64,000 bases of DNA, from positions 372,001 to 436,000 of the forward strand of contig NW_025408683.1 in the NCBI RefSeq assembly GCF_020360975.1. Direction: 5' to 3'. This DNA is from Hirsutella rhossiliensis (Eukaryota > Ascomycota > Sordariomycetes > Hypocreales > Ophiocordycipitaceae). Shown piece after piece: positions 1-9,950 of the stretch. Each line of letters opens with the position of its first letter. The stretch's first letter is position 1. The translations under genes were made by a program, and so were the position numbers. Under the pieces are notes generated by a model, which did no database searches, was not told where the DNA came from, and saw nothing but the letters and a program-made list of their open reading frames with translations.

Positions 1-3000
1 GGTTTCCCCAGAACCAGGCGTTCGCACAAGCTCCACAGCAGACTCCTCTCCATCATCATCGCCAACATCAGCAGCAGCAGCAACAACCGCAGCAGCAACA
101 GCAGCCGCGACCATACTCTGCCGCAGATCAGCCATTTGCACCCTCCACAAACGGACAGCCAGACCACTATCAAGTCGGGCCGCACGCCCACCTGGCATAC
201 CCCCAGTTCCAGGATCAAGTCGCACAATCGCATCTGCAACAGGCTCGATTCCAGCAACCCGGCTTTGTACCCCAGAAGCCGAACACATTTCAACAACCAG
301 GGCCGGGCTCTGTCGGTTCCATATCCATCGACGAGCAGCAGACGAGGCAGCCGCAGGCGGCTGGTCTGCAGAACCCTTCCGCTGTTGGCCATGCTCAGCC
401 GGCGCTGAATCAGCACCCATCTGTCGATGCCGACGAGCAGTCGCCGGCCAAGAAGAGAAAGCGCTCGACTAGGAGCGCTTCGGAGGTTACGAGTGCGGAA
501 TCGCCAGCTCCTATTGGGGCCGATTCGTTGTTGGCCGAATCTGGGGCACGAAAGGCTGAGGATGTGGTTTCGCTTCAGGCCCCTGTTCCGTCTGCCGAGG
601 AAGCCAGCTTGATAGCTGAATCGGCCAAAAGATCCAAGCCCGCTCAGAGGAAGCTCCCCGCTGCAAAGGCGCTGCCATTTCTCGCACACTGTGGAACCAT
701 CAAGCTCCCTGGTAAGGCTTGCTCGTGGGCCCCCCTCTTTCTCATACCGCAAGACTAAGCAGAGTATGCGGTCAGTTCCCAAAAGCTACGACAAACTAGC
801 ACCACTGGTCGCGGTGCCCCCGCGCAGTGGCAAGCCCGCTGTCCCTGGTCTGGGTTACGATTTGCCATGTGAGATTCAAGGCAGATTCACCAGCCAGTAC
901 AAGCCGTCTTTCGACAAACCTGGCCTAGATGAAAGGAGAGAAGAAGCCAAAGATCTCCTCGACGACTACGATCGCTCGATGAAGGCGTTGGGCAAGCGAC
1001 AGCCAAAATACACAGAGTATCCACGTACGTACAGATGACAAACCCCTCCCCTCTTGATCGATGATGAGGCGCTGGCTAACAAGTCTCTGACCCCCCATAG
1101 ATGCCTTCAAAGAACAGCTTAAAGCCGACGAGGCCTCCAAGAACAAGGCGGAGAAGAGGGCCAAGAAGGAGCTGGAGGAGGAGCGAAACAAACCCGTAAG
1201 TATTCAGGCCCATGATTCCCCCCCCCTTGTCTCTCACCAAAATCAAAGAGGCAAGGAACTGACTCGCTCGACAGGTTCGAGCCCCTGTGCGACCCGCGGA
1301 CCCTGCTGCGGCCGCCGCCTGGGATATCATTGGGATCGTGCACATCGACCAGGCCGTCTCCCGCACGAGTGCCCTCATCGCCGGTCGTGTGCAGCAGGCC
1401 GGCGAATCTCTCATCAGCCTTCGCGGCGAGGCAAACCGCGCCAAGCTGGCGTTGGATCAGGCGATGAAGGACAAGAAACCCGACGCCGAAATCGCCAAGT
1501 TGAGGCAAGAGGCAGACCTGAAGAAGGAAACTCTCTACCAGGCCCTGGATGCCATCGTCGAACACGCAGACGATGCTGTGCTGGACAATCTCGGTGGGCA
1601 CCAGAAACTTGTTCTCAGCTTGGTCAACACCTTGATTTCGTGCATCAAGGCCGGTGATTTTTCTGGGAAACTAGCCAAGATTGTGCTCGAGCTCTTCACA
1701 CACTTGACCATGACCAAGAAGATTGTCGAAACCACAAACTTCGACACGGTGCGGAAACGGCTGGAGGACAAGGGTGACGACGAGGTCAAGGACTTGGTTC
1801 GCGAGATTTCGTCCAAAATTAGAAAGTTTACCAGGGCGAACGAGTCCGACACGGCAACAGGGTACACCGGGACCTCGGCAGCCAGCAGAGCGAAATCAGG
1901 GACCAGGTCCTCCGGGTCTGGGGATCCCTCGTCGAAGAGGAGCAGAGATGATGACTCCGATGTGACTCGCAATGTCAAGAAGATCGCTGTCGAGCCTGGT
2001 AGCTCCTCACTGCTGAGCAAGAAGCTTGGCCAGCCTAAGAGCCACCCCCAGTTCGCCTCGAGGGCGGGTGCGGCTGCGGCATCGAAGCCGGCCATGTCTA
2101 TCTTGCCTGGCAAACCACGACCGGTCCCCAAGCCGGCCGCCAAACCACAGGAGCAGCCAGCGGCAGCTGAAAGCCCAAGCACTTCCGCCGATGAAAAGGG
2201 CAAGGCAGAAGCGAAGAGGACAGCTGCTAAACTGGAAGCCAAGCCGGCGACCGCGAAGAAAGAAACGAGGCCCTCGGCAGCTTCCGGCGCTGTGTCGAGC
2301 ATCTCATCACTACTCGACTCCATCAATGCGAAGAAGCCGGATCACGTGGCGGTGGCGGTGGCGGCCGCGTCACGGGAGGGAAAGAGATCACAGACGCCCG
2401 AGACCCCGGGGCAAACAGCCAAGCGGCTCCGCAAGGAGGCGCGGCGCAGGCTTCGTGTGAGCTGGAAGCCCGAGGGTGAGTTGGTTCAAATCAAGGTCTT
2501 CGAGAAGGATGACGACGAGGACGAGGGCCGGGGCATGAACATGATCAGAGATGCCGCAGACGACCGCTCCGAGGGAATGGTCCTCAAGCGGCGCGCCAAC
2601 GAAACCATGGAGGATGAAGACGACGATATCCCATACCGGCCGTGGACTGCGCCGACCGCCATGAACCTGTCGAACCTCCCGGAAGAAATGCGAAAAAGGA
2701 GCTACGTGACACGCGGGGGTCGCCTTGTCTTTAGCACCGAGGAGCAGAAGCTCATGGCCGAGCGGGAACAGCGCGAGCTCATGGTCATCTACACGGACCC
2801 GGCCGACATTCCACCAACGCCCAAGTCGCCTCCGCCTGAGGCACCCACCACCGGCGCCGAAACCAAGGTCGGGCGACTTCCTGAAGACGAGCCCATGTTC
2901 AGCGAGATCCATCTGCGATGGAAAGAAGGGGAGCAGATGGGCCTTGACAAAGCTTGCCTCGCGGCAACGAAGCGCCTCAATCCAAAGGGCCATGTGTCGA

Positions 3001-4031
3001 CGAAACTAGACTCCATCCTGGGGCGTCTCCACCAATCGGGCTCCGGCGCAGGGCGGCAGCCATCATCGTCCACCCAAGCGGCGACCGTGAGCACAGCATC
3101 GGCGTCGAAAAACATCAACGTTCCTCTCGCCATGGGACCTGCTGTGGAGGCGTATATTTTGGGCTGGCTAAATTGGGATAGGATCGGATCGTGGCGCGAC
3201 CCGAATCCCGTCCACGTCGACGTATCGCGCGTGCACCAATACAGCAGCTCCGATGTCCAGGCCGTGGGCAAGGCCGTAGAGAGCGTGGCTACGAGCCTTG
3301 CCGGCAAGCCATACCCTGCCTCTTCGCCTCCAGAATGGCTGATGAAGGACGGGGAACGGGTACGAGAGTGGTGGTTGGGCTATAACAAGGAGACTGCAGC
3401 AAGGCAGAGAAAGATGGAGGAGGAGAGCGCTCGGGCCGGAGCCGAGGCCAGTGCGCTCGGCACGGCGGGCCAGGGATCCGGCAACGCGCAAGACTGGAGC
3501 GCCTACTACGCGCAACAGCAGCAGCAGGCGTATGCACCGTACATGGCCCTGCTGCAACAGATGACGGGAGGCCAGCAGCCGAAGCCGCAACCGCAACCGC
3601 AGCCGCAGCCGCAGCCGCAGCCGCAGCAGCAGCATATGGCGCAGCAGCCATCCGCTGCTGCAGCGACCGTTGGTCACCAGCCACAGATTCTCGACAGCCA
3701 GTTACAGTCGATACTCGCGGCCATCAACCAGCCAAGCCACACGCAGACAAATGCCGGTGGCTACGACGCCACGTATCAGGCCTTATCCCAAGCGAGTCAG
3801 AGCCAGCAGCAGGCATCGGTATACCCGGGAGACCGTGACTGGGACCGGAACGAGAACCAGGGCGGCCGAGTCGAGCAGCACAAGGGGGATACCAAGGATG
3901 GTCGCAAGAAGAAGAGCACGCTGCCACCTCATAAGCCGGTGAACAAAGCACTCATAGGCACGAAGCCGTGCACATTCTGGCAGCAGGGCAAGTGCGCGCG
4001 AGGCGACAAGTGCACTTTCAGGCACGACTAG
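1..4031 (+). CDS. PNUTS/Ppn1-like protein phosphatase 1 regulator with C-terminal CCCH zinc finger (5' partial)
   Basis: Proposed exons are 3-711, 776-1024, 1101-1195 and 1275-4031; all junctions keep frame and use GT..AG (intron 1 has a CTAAG-type branch site). The product starts outside the window with a Gln/Pro-rich segment and a basic KKRKR stretch. About 1685-1840 encodes a helical block resembling the TFIIS N-terminal (LW) domain. RVSW at 2454-2465 fits the RVxF motif that docks PP1, followed by an acidic tract (2500-2525). The last residues form a C-x7-C-x5-C-x3-H finger (about 3969-4026). LW domain, then RVxF, then CCCH is the order of metazoan PNUTS; fission yeast Ppn1 in the Dis2-Ppn1-Swd22 module of the 3'-end processing complex shares the first two elements. 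I infer a nuclear role in PP1-controlled transcription termination. Q/PQ repeats lie near 3510-3660. The gene call is firm, the family assignment moderate; a generic CCCH RNA-binding protein is the alternative. Confidence 0.82.
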
Positions 4032-4473
4032 CGAGCATGGTTATTGAATGCCCTGGGGCCCGATTGCTTCACCTTTGTCCTTTACTTTGCTGAGCGTTGG
4101 AATTGCCCAGAATAGGGGGGCATGGCGTAGGCTATCTGAGCCTCTCGGCTTGGCGTGGTCAGACTTGGTGAGATCTCTGCGCGAGTGGATCCAAGGTCGA
4201 TTCGGTCTGCAATTTTCTTGGGCAGTCTGGATGACACGGTCAGGGGCATGATGGAAGAGTGTGGACAAATGTACAATAAACGACAGGCAACCAACAGGCC
4301 AGTGGAACTGAAGAGCATAGCAAGGGAAGCCACGAGACTCAGACAGACGTACTTCATCTATTTGCATGACCATGATAACTTTAGAGGCTGCGATGCCATT
4401 GCGATGTCTTGACACGTCGGCTGCGCGCTGGGCCAACCTGAAGACCAGCAACATGCTCTCTTGTTGGGGGGTT
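4032..4473. other. convergent intergenic spacer
   Basis: This 442-bp gap separates the ends of two convergent genes. It must hold both 3' UTRs and poly(A) signals. No ORF with a coherent splice structure, RNA gene or repeat is visible. Confidence 0.6.
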
Positions 4474-5535
4474 TCATTCCTCCGTCTTCATGTCCGTATC
4501 GACCGCGCTGGGCCTGGCAACGAGGCCCCTGAGGCTGAGGTCGTAGACGACGTCCTCGACCCTCTTGACGTCGTACTTGACGGCGTCGGCGCGCTTGCGG
4601 AGAATGTCGTTCTTGAGGTTGAGCAGCTGGAAGCCGGCAAAGAGGTCCTTGACAAAGGCGCTGATGACCATGGGCAGGTCAAAGTCGCCGTGGGTGACGG
4701 CGTTTGTGGCGAGGCGCGACAGGTCCTGCGTCAGGTCGGTGAGGGCGAGCAGGTACTCCTCGATGGTGAGGTGGAAGGCGTCACGATCCTTGAGGTTGGT
4801 GGGGGCTGGGGGGGGCGGTTTGCACTCCCGCCGTTAGCTGGGTGGACACACGCAGACGTGGGACCTCCTTGGCTGGATGGGGAGCATGCTCTCTCCGAGA
4901 TGGTATGGGCTGCGCACCGGAGAAGATGGCCCCGAGCTCTTCCAGCGTCAGCAGCCGGCCGACCTGGCCTGGTGCCGCCGCCGACGAGGGGAAGCCGCCG
5001 AGCCAGGCGCAGTAGATGGCGGTGCCCATGGCGCTCTGCACGGCGCGCGACCACTTGGAGTTGTACCTGGGCGAGTTTCGCGATGCCGCGTCAGCAGTCT
5101 TGCACCTCGAGGGAACAAGAGCACGGTAGGTGATTAGACACAGACTTGTAGTACGCGTGCTTGGAAGCCAGGCCGTCGAGCTCCTTGACGACGGCCACCT
5201 CATCCCGCACAGCCTTTTCGACCTGGGCCACGAGCTCTGCATCTGTCGCGCAGCCGGGAAAGAATCAGCCTTTTTGCCTGGCATTTATTTCACCCCCCCC
5301 CAACCCCAGAGGACGGAGGCGGCGGGGTCCCAAGGACGGGACGAGCAAACCCACAGCGCGAGCGCGGCGTCGAGTGCACGCGCGACAGCAGGCCCTGGGC
5401 GGCGGCGACGGCGCGGTCCAGGCGCTGCACAATCTGGCCCAGGGCGTCGCGCACCTGCGTCTCCTCGTCCACCTTGGCCTCGAGGTAGGCGAAGATGGAC
5501 GGGTCCAGCAGCGGCGCGGGCGGGGCTGAGGACAT
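4474..5535 (-). CDS. translin
   Basis: Four exons on the minus strand (5535-5355, 5242-5146, 5066-4918, 4805-4474) join in frame to 252 aa, close to the usual 228-250 aa of translin. The ATG at 5535 was chosen because the N-terminus then starts just before the conserved helix (AYLEAKVDEETQVRDAL). Other family blocks are KHAYYKYNSKW, GRLLTLEELGAIF, NLKDRDAFHLTIEEYLL and GFQLLNLKNDILRKR-DAVKYDVK-VEDVVYDLSLRGL. Translin is an all-helical single-stranded RNA/DNA-binding protein that forms octamers, with TRAX as the endonuclease C3PO; in fungi it takes part in RNA turnover. No TRAX-like gene is in the window. The intron 2 donor is GTCTGT, a weak consensus, so that junction is the least certain. 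The family call is very secure. Confidence 0.93.
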
Positions 5536-6131
5536 GGCGCGCGAAGAAAACCGTTGTTGGTGTCGGGGAAGAGGCTGACTGACTGGCTGGCTGTTGCAGG
5601 CGGCCTCGAGAGGGTTGTGGTTTGTCGTGATGATCTGTGTGTGCGCAAGGATGGGGTTGTGCGAGGTGTGAGGGAAAATAGGCAGAGCAAACGCCACAAA
5701 TACCCTGGGTCGAAATGGCGAGCACAGGATTGGAGCAACGTGAGGTTCGACATGGTTTTATTTCCTCTTGGGCTGCTACCTCTGGTCGTCTCGCTCTGCG
5801 GCGTTGCGGTCCCTGGTGGGCAGAATTTTCACGGCCTGGTTCACAGCAATCATCACAGCCATCTTCACAGGGCGATGGCATCTCGGTGGCGAGAGCCTCA
5901 TAGCTCCCCACGCAGGAGTTTGTTTACTCTTGCTTTTCAGCGGTTACAGTGGTTGAAACTCATCCAACGTACGAGACTCCCTCCCTCTTCCTCGCATCGC
6001 AAGGCGCTCATGACCGCCAACATCGTGCGTACACAACCCGGAACCCCAATTACCGCACACGTCAGGCAGTTCATTTTCCTTCTTCACCACCCAGGCAGAG
6101 CCCGAGCTAGCAATGAAAGATTGGCGTCTTC
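5536..6131. other. translin promoter region / spacer to U2
   Basis: About 600 bp lie between the translin start and the 3' end of the U2 RNA gene. Several ORFs cross it but none has a coherent product, and the longest (5554-6222, +) runs antisense into U2. It is probably the translin promoter and 5' UTR. Confidence 0.5.
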
Positions 6132-6318
6132 GCATCACCTGAAGGCAGTGTGGTACCAGGGACACAGTGGCCGAGCTCATGCGCAAGGCGCAGAGGAGCG
6201 ACAGGCCGGGCTCCAAAAATGAGGATAATCACAGATGACCTCCAGTGGAGGACTTCCAGAGATTAAACTGAAAAGAACAGATACTACACTTGATCTAAGC
6301 CAAAAGGCAAAGAGAGCT
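6132..6318 (-). ncRNA. U2 spliceosomal snRNA
   Basis: The minus strand from about 6318 reads as a fungal U2 RNA. It has the 5' segment TTTGCCTTTTGGCTTAGATC, then AAGTGTAGTATCTGTTC with the branch-site-pairing GUAGUA (plus-strand tactac at 6282-6287), a stem IIa region, a perfect CCTCC-act-GGAGG hairpin (6239-6251) and an AUUUUUGG Sm site (plus-strand ccaaaaat, 6213-6220). Two 3' hairpins follow: TGCGC-ctt-GCGCA, and a stem-loop IV closed by CCTGG...CAGG (around 6135-6160) where U2B''/U2A' bind. The length of about 187 nt is normal. The 5' end is good to a few bases; the 3' end is set by the close of stem IV. It looks intact and is probably a functional single-copy gene. Confidence 0.93.
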
Positions 6319-6366
6319 AAGGAAGAAAGGAAGGAAAGACTGGGGAAACGAGCGTGCTCGCGGCGA

Positions 6367-6376
6367 GTATTTATAC
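6367..6376 (-). promoter_or_regulatory. TATA element of the U2 snRNA gene
   Basis: On the minus strand GTATAAATAC lies about 50 bp upstream of the U2 5' end, a spacing usual for RNA polymerase II snRNA genes in fungi. No other ORF start is near enough to claim it. Confidence 0.55.
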
Positions 6377-7040
6377 CCGTGCCCAGGGCGGTGTGTGGGG
6401 GCCAGGGGGGCAGAATTGGGCCAATCAAGGCGACGGGCCTGCCTGGTGCCTGAGGCGGTAAGGCAGAGAGGCTCGAGCTGTCAGAATGGCATGACGTAAT
6501 TAGCGGCATTGCACTTCGTATTCGTACCCATTGTGCAAGGAGCTCAAACATTTGCACAGCAATGACCAAGAGAGACGATGCATCGACCACGAGGCGAGAT
6601 GCAGATGCACGGCGACAATCCATGGCACTCCCGACGGCCGAGACGAGCGCCCCGATGGCCTGGTTCCGCCATCTCCCCGCACGGCGCAAACCTCAATGCT
6701 GAGTCGCGTTAATCGAGCAGCCAGGCGAACAGGCCGCCAAGTACCGGCTCGGGAAAGCAGTCACTTCAGTGTATCATCTTGAGCACCCGAGCAAGCTATT
6801 CATTAAGCAGCCGAGTATATGAACCGTTCGCCACCACCTGGCCCGCCGCAGACGGCAGCGGGCCGAGCATGCAGTTAATGAGTGCGGGCTTGAGATATAT
6901 ACAATAGCGTAGGGGCGGCCGACAATATATAACGGGGAGAAGAACAAGGTTATCGGGAGCGCAGGAGCCGAGGCCGGGAATGATGCTGTGGTATTTATAC
7001 TCCCTGGGTATTCTTCGACCCTCCACTCCCCCATCCGTCA
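6377..7040. other. intergenic, upstream of U2
   Basis: No gene found. The segment contains several short AT-rich tracts (for example 6890-6935) and must include the U2 upstream promoter. The small ORFs on both strands have no recognisable product. Confidence 0.4.
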
Positions 7041-7090
7041 AGCGCCAGCGAGGAAAAGACACTGCGCTGGACGCATTGTGCGGCGAATCA

Positions 7091-7205
7091 AGTCTGCAGT
7101 CTCGCGCTCGTGTTGTTGATCCCGTGTCCCGTCCAGGGCGGTTGATGCAGTCTGCAATCTCGTGCTAGTGCGATTGATCCAGGGACCCGTCCAGGGCGGT
7201 CGGTC
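7091..7205. repeat. 58-bp tandem duplication beside debris of the glutaminase 3' end
   Basis: Two imperfect units start at 7091 and 7149, each with agtctgca near its start and cccgtccagggcggt at its end. The unit matches part of the neighbouring glutaminase gene (ccagtctgcaatctt near 7406). The stretch at 7050-7090 also resembles the gene's last codons (aaaagacac...ctggacg, compare 7297-7325). It looks like copied and decayed pieces of the gene's 3' end. Confidence 0.6.
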
Positions 7206-7258
7206 CGGTTGGGAATCGCGCGTCTCCTCTCGAGACTCTTGGCCACTTCCTCGTCCCT

Positions 7259-9795
7259 CTATCCATCCCCCTGCCCATTGAGGGCGAGCAGGGAAAAGAC
7301 ACCACCCTGGACGGGCCGTGCGGTGAACTCAATCCCACGCGGGTATCCGCCCGACTCCACGTCGTAGAGATCGGTAAACGCACGCCACGTAGTTGTGCGG
7401 TTGATCCAGTCTGCAATCTTGCGGATAAACATGTCACGCGTCTCCTGCTTGGCCACTGCCGCGGCGAACAGTTCCCAGTCGACTTTGGTGAGAGTGCCGC
7501 GCGTGTCGAGGATGACGCCAAACTGCTGTTGCGCGCTGAGGTAAAAGTCGCTCTGCATGTCGTAGATGGACTGCGGGATCAAGTCGAGACCGAGCAACTT
7601 GTCTGAGTAAATGTTGTACAGCAGGCCTGCGACAGCAACGCGTCAGCAATGGAACTCCAGGGAACAAGGGCAAACACATACCGTGGGTGTCGGGACTGTC
7701 GTACTGGAGCATGGTGTGCCTGGGGTTGGCCCCGGTGTTGACGCCATGCTCCGTCCAGAACTTGAGGTAATCGGCTGCGGTCGTCGAGTAGTTGTCGCTT
7801 TGGTCCTGGTGGCCCGTCAAGTCTGCTATTCTCGACATGGCCTCGAGGGCGATGATGCCCTTGATTGCGAGGTTGGTTTGGTTGCTGTTGGCATCGTCGT
7901 CGGTCAGCTCCCATCTCGCCACCAACAGGCACCCAACAGGCACCCAACAGGAGGAAATCTCTACTTACGCAAGATGACCAGCGAAATCATCCGTAGAGAG
8001 CTGGTTGGCGGGGATCTTGGCGTCCTGAATCAAGTACTGGGCCCACTTCTCCAGCAGATCCCAGTTGTCGGCGAGATACTTGTTGTCTCTCTTCTTCTGC
8101 GCGTACGCCAGCATCATGATGACCATGTTTCCGCACTCCTCCAATGGCATGGGCTCGTCATCTCCCTTGGGGTGGCCCAGAGCAACGGGGTACCGCCCAA
8201 GATCATGCTGTCAATTGTCAGCGTCGCCTTCGACCATGCCTTTTTACCCCGGCTGGGAGGATGTGACCGGAAGTGGGCCGTTGGTGCTCACCTGGGCGTA
8301 GTTGTTGGGGTAGTGGGTCCGGCCATTCTCCAGCAGCGGGTCGAGCATGTAGCGGATGAGGTCGGGGTTGAGATACAACAGGATGGGGAAGGCTGGGAAG
8401 ATGACGTCGACGGTTTGTATGTCGCTGTTGGAGCTGATTTCTTTGAGGAAGACGAGCGTCTGCTGCTGGGTACCGGTGATGCCAAGCGCGCCAAAGACCT
8501 GGCGAACAGACAGACTGGTGATCGTCAGGTAATCGTCGCCGGCAGCAGCCCTCGAGTCCTGGGCTACACGAGCATCGAGCCGTTCCGAGTGCTGGCTGGC
8601 AAATCCGTAGTCCTTGTAAAAGTAACTGACGAGCTGGTCCTCGGAGAACCACTGCTTCCAAAGCGAGGGAACGGCCCGGGGGTTAGCCTCCTTGCCCTGG
8701 AAGTTGATGGCATCGTCCTGGGTGTAGCCAATGGTGAAGAGCGTGCTGGCCCAGTCGTTTCCAACGTCACCGAGGTCGCGAGCAAAAGCAAAGACGGGCC
8801 TATGCCGATTAGCATGCACCCGGCTTACTCGAACGTCGGGAGAGGGAGTCAGGGGCCGCGACTCACCATCGGTCATTGATGGCTCGAAAGTTCCTATCAA
8901 TGTCACCGCTAAGACGGCCGTCATTGAGGAACTTCCTGCGCACGTCGGTATCCGCTCCAATTTGGTAGCTGAGGCCGGGCTGTCCACGCATTAGTCGGGA
9001 CGACGGTCGATTTCCTCGCGCACTCGACATACCTTTTCGCCAGTGGCCCAGTACCAGTTGCCCCACGAAGCAATTTCGTTGACGTCTTTAAAGACTTGCT
9101 GGTCCTTGCGGGAAAACTTGTGGTAGCGCACGCCATCCCTGGAGTGGCTCTCCCACTGGATGGTGGCGGCGACGTCGCCACTGGCCCATTCTGTACGCGT
9201 CTGTCAGTCAACGTTGAGACAAGTCACGGTGAGGAAACGCACCTCCAGACACGTCGCAATAGACTTGGACCTTGTGACTTCGGCCGTCGAGCGACTTGGC
9301 AGAGACCTCGAGGTAGGATGAAGTGACGGACTGCCTGCGCATGTCGTCATAGAAGACGGGGGACAAGAATTTGATGGACAGCTGGACCTTGCCGTCAACG
9401 TTCATGATGAAGGTGGTCCTGGTCGAGGTGTACTCGAGCGACACCTGGTCGACGACGGGAGGCGAGTCGGGGGCGTCTCCCATCCAGTTGAAGGCCTTGC
9501 CGTCGACCTTGACGAACCCCTGCCATCCTTGGATTGCTTGACTATACGAGGTGTCAGCCAATGAGTTTCGTCCTGTAGACAGACAAGAGACCTACGTCCA
9601 GAAGCGAGGCCACTGGCCCGGCAAATAGCCACTTGGTTTGCCATCGGTGCGGCCGTTGAGCCAGACGTTGAGGTAGGGCGAGCGAACGGCCAACGGAGCG
9701 GCGGGGGGCCTGGCAGGGGTGAACTTTGATTCCGCATCGGCCTCCCGCCCGAGGACGGCGAGAAGGGCGGCGGCGGCCAGCCGAATGAACTTCAT
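7259..9795 (-). CDS. gtaA: secreted glutaminase A (GtaA-type)
   Basis: Eight exons (9795-9596, 9541-9243, 9190-9033, 8979-8867, 8799-8292, 8207-7969, 7884-7682, 7626-7259) join in frame to 695 aa, the usual length of Aspergillus GtaA-type enzymes. The N-terminus has a signal peptide (MKFIRLAAAALLAVLG), then FTPARPPAAPLAVRSPYLNVWL. Order of domains: DUF5127-like N-terminal beta domain, DUF4965, then the DUF1793 helical toroid (STDDFAGHLANQTNLAIKGI and YDSPDTHGLLYNIYSDKLLG in the C-terminal half). These extracellular enzymes convert L-glutamine to L-glutamate and ammonia. The intron 6 acceptor was placed at 7885 because it restores the conserved GHLANQTN join; an earlier AG would insert WELTDDDANS. 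That intron also holds a caacaggcaccc direct repeat. The assignment is secure. Confidence 0.92.
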
Positions 9796-9939
9796 GGCGC
9801 TGTCACGAGCCTGGCTCTTGGCAAGGAGGGGATGGACCTGGGGCCGTGACTGACAGTGGAGAGCCGAAAGGAGGGTGGGGTTAAGAGATGAACAACGAGT
9901 AGAAGGGGAACAATGACACGAGTGGGCGGGAATGAAGCC

Positions 9940-9950
9940 GTATATTTATG
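9940..9950 (-). promoter_or_regulatory. candidate TATA element of gtaA
   Basis: On the minus strand CATAAATATA lies about 145-155 bp upstream of the gtaA ATG, in otherwise GC-rich DNA and followed by a pyrimidine-poor leader. This rests on motif and position only. Confidence 0.35.

Noticed and set aside
5554..6222. 222-codon plus-strand frame
   Set aside because: Runs through the translin promoter and antisense to U2 snRNA; no protein family resemblance.
7611..8879. 422-codon plus-strand frame
   Set aside because: Antisense to glutaminase exons 5-8; crosses their introns without any splice logic of its own.
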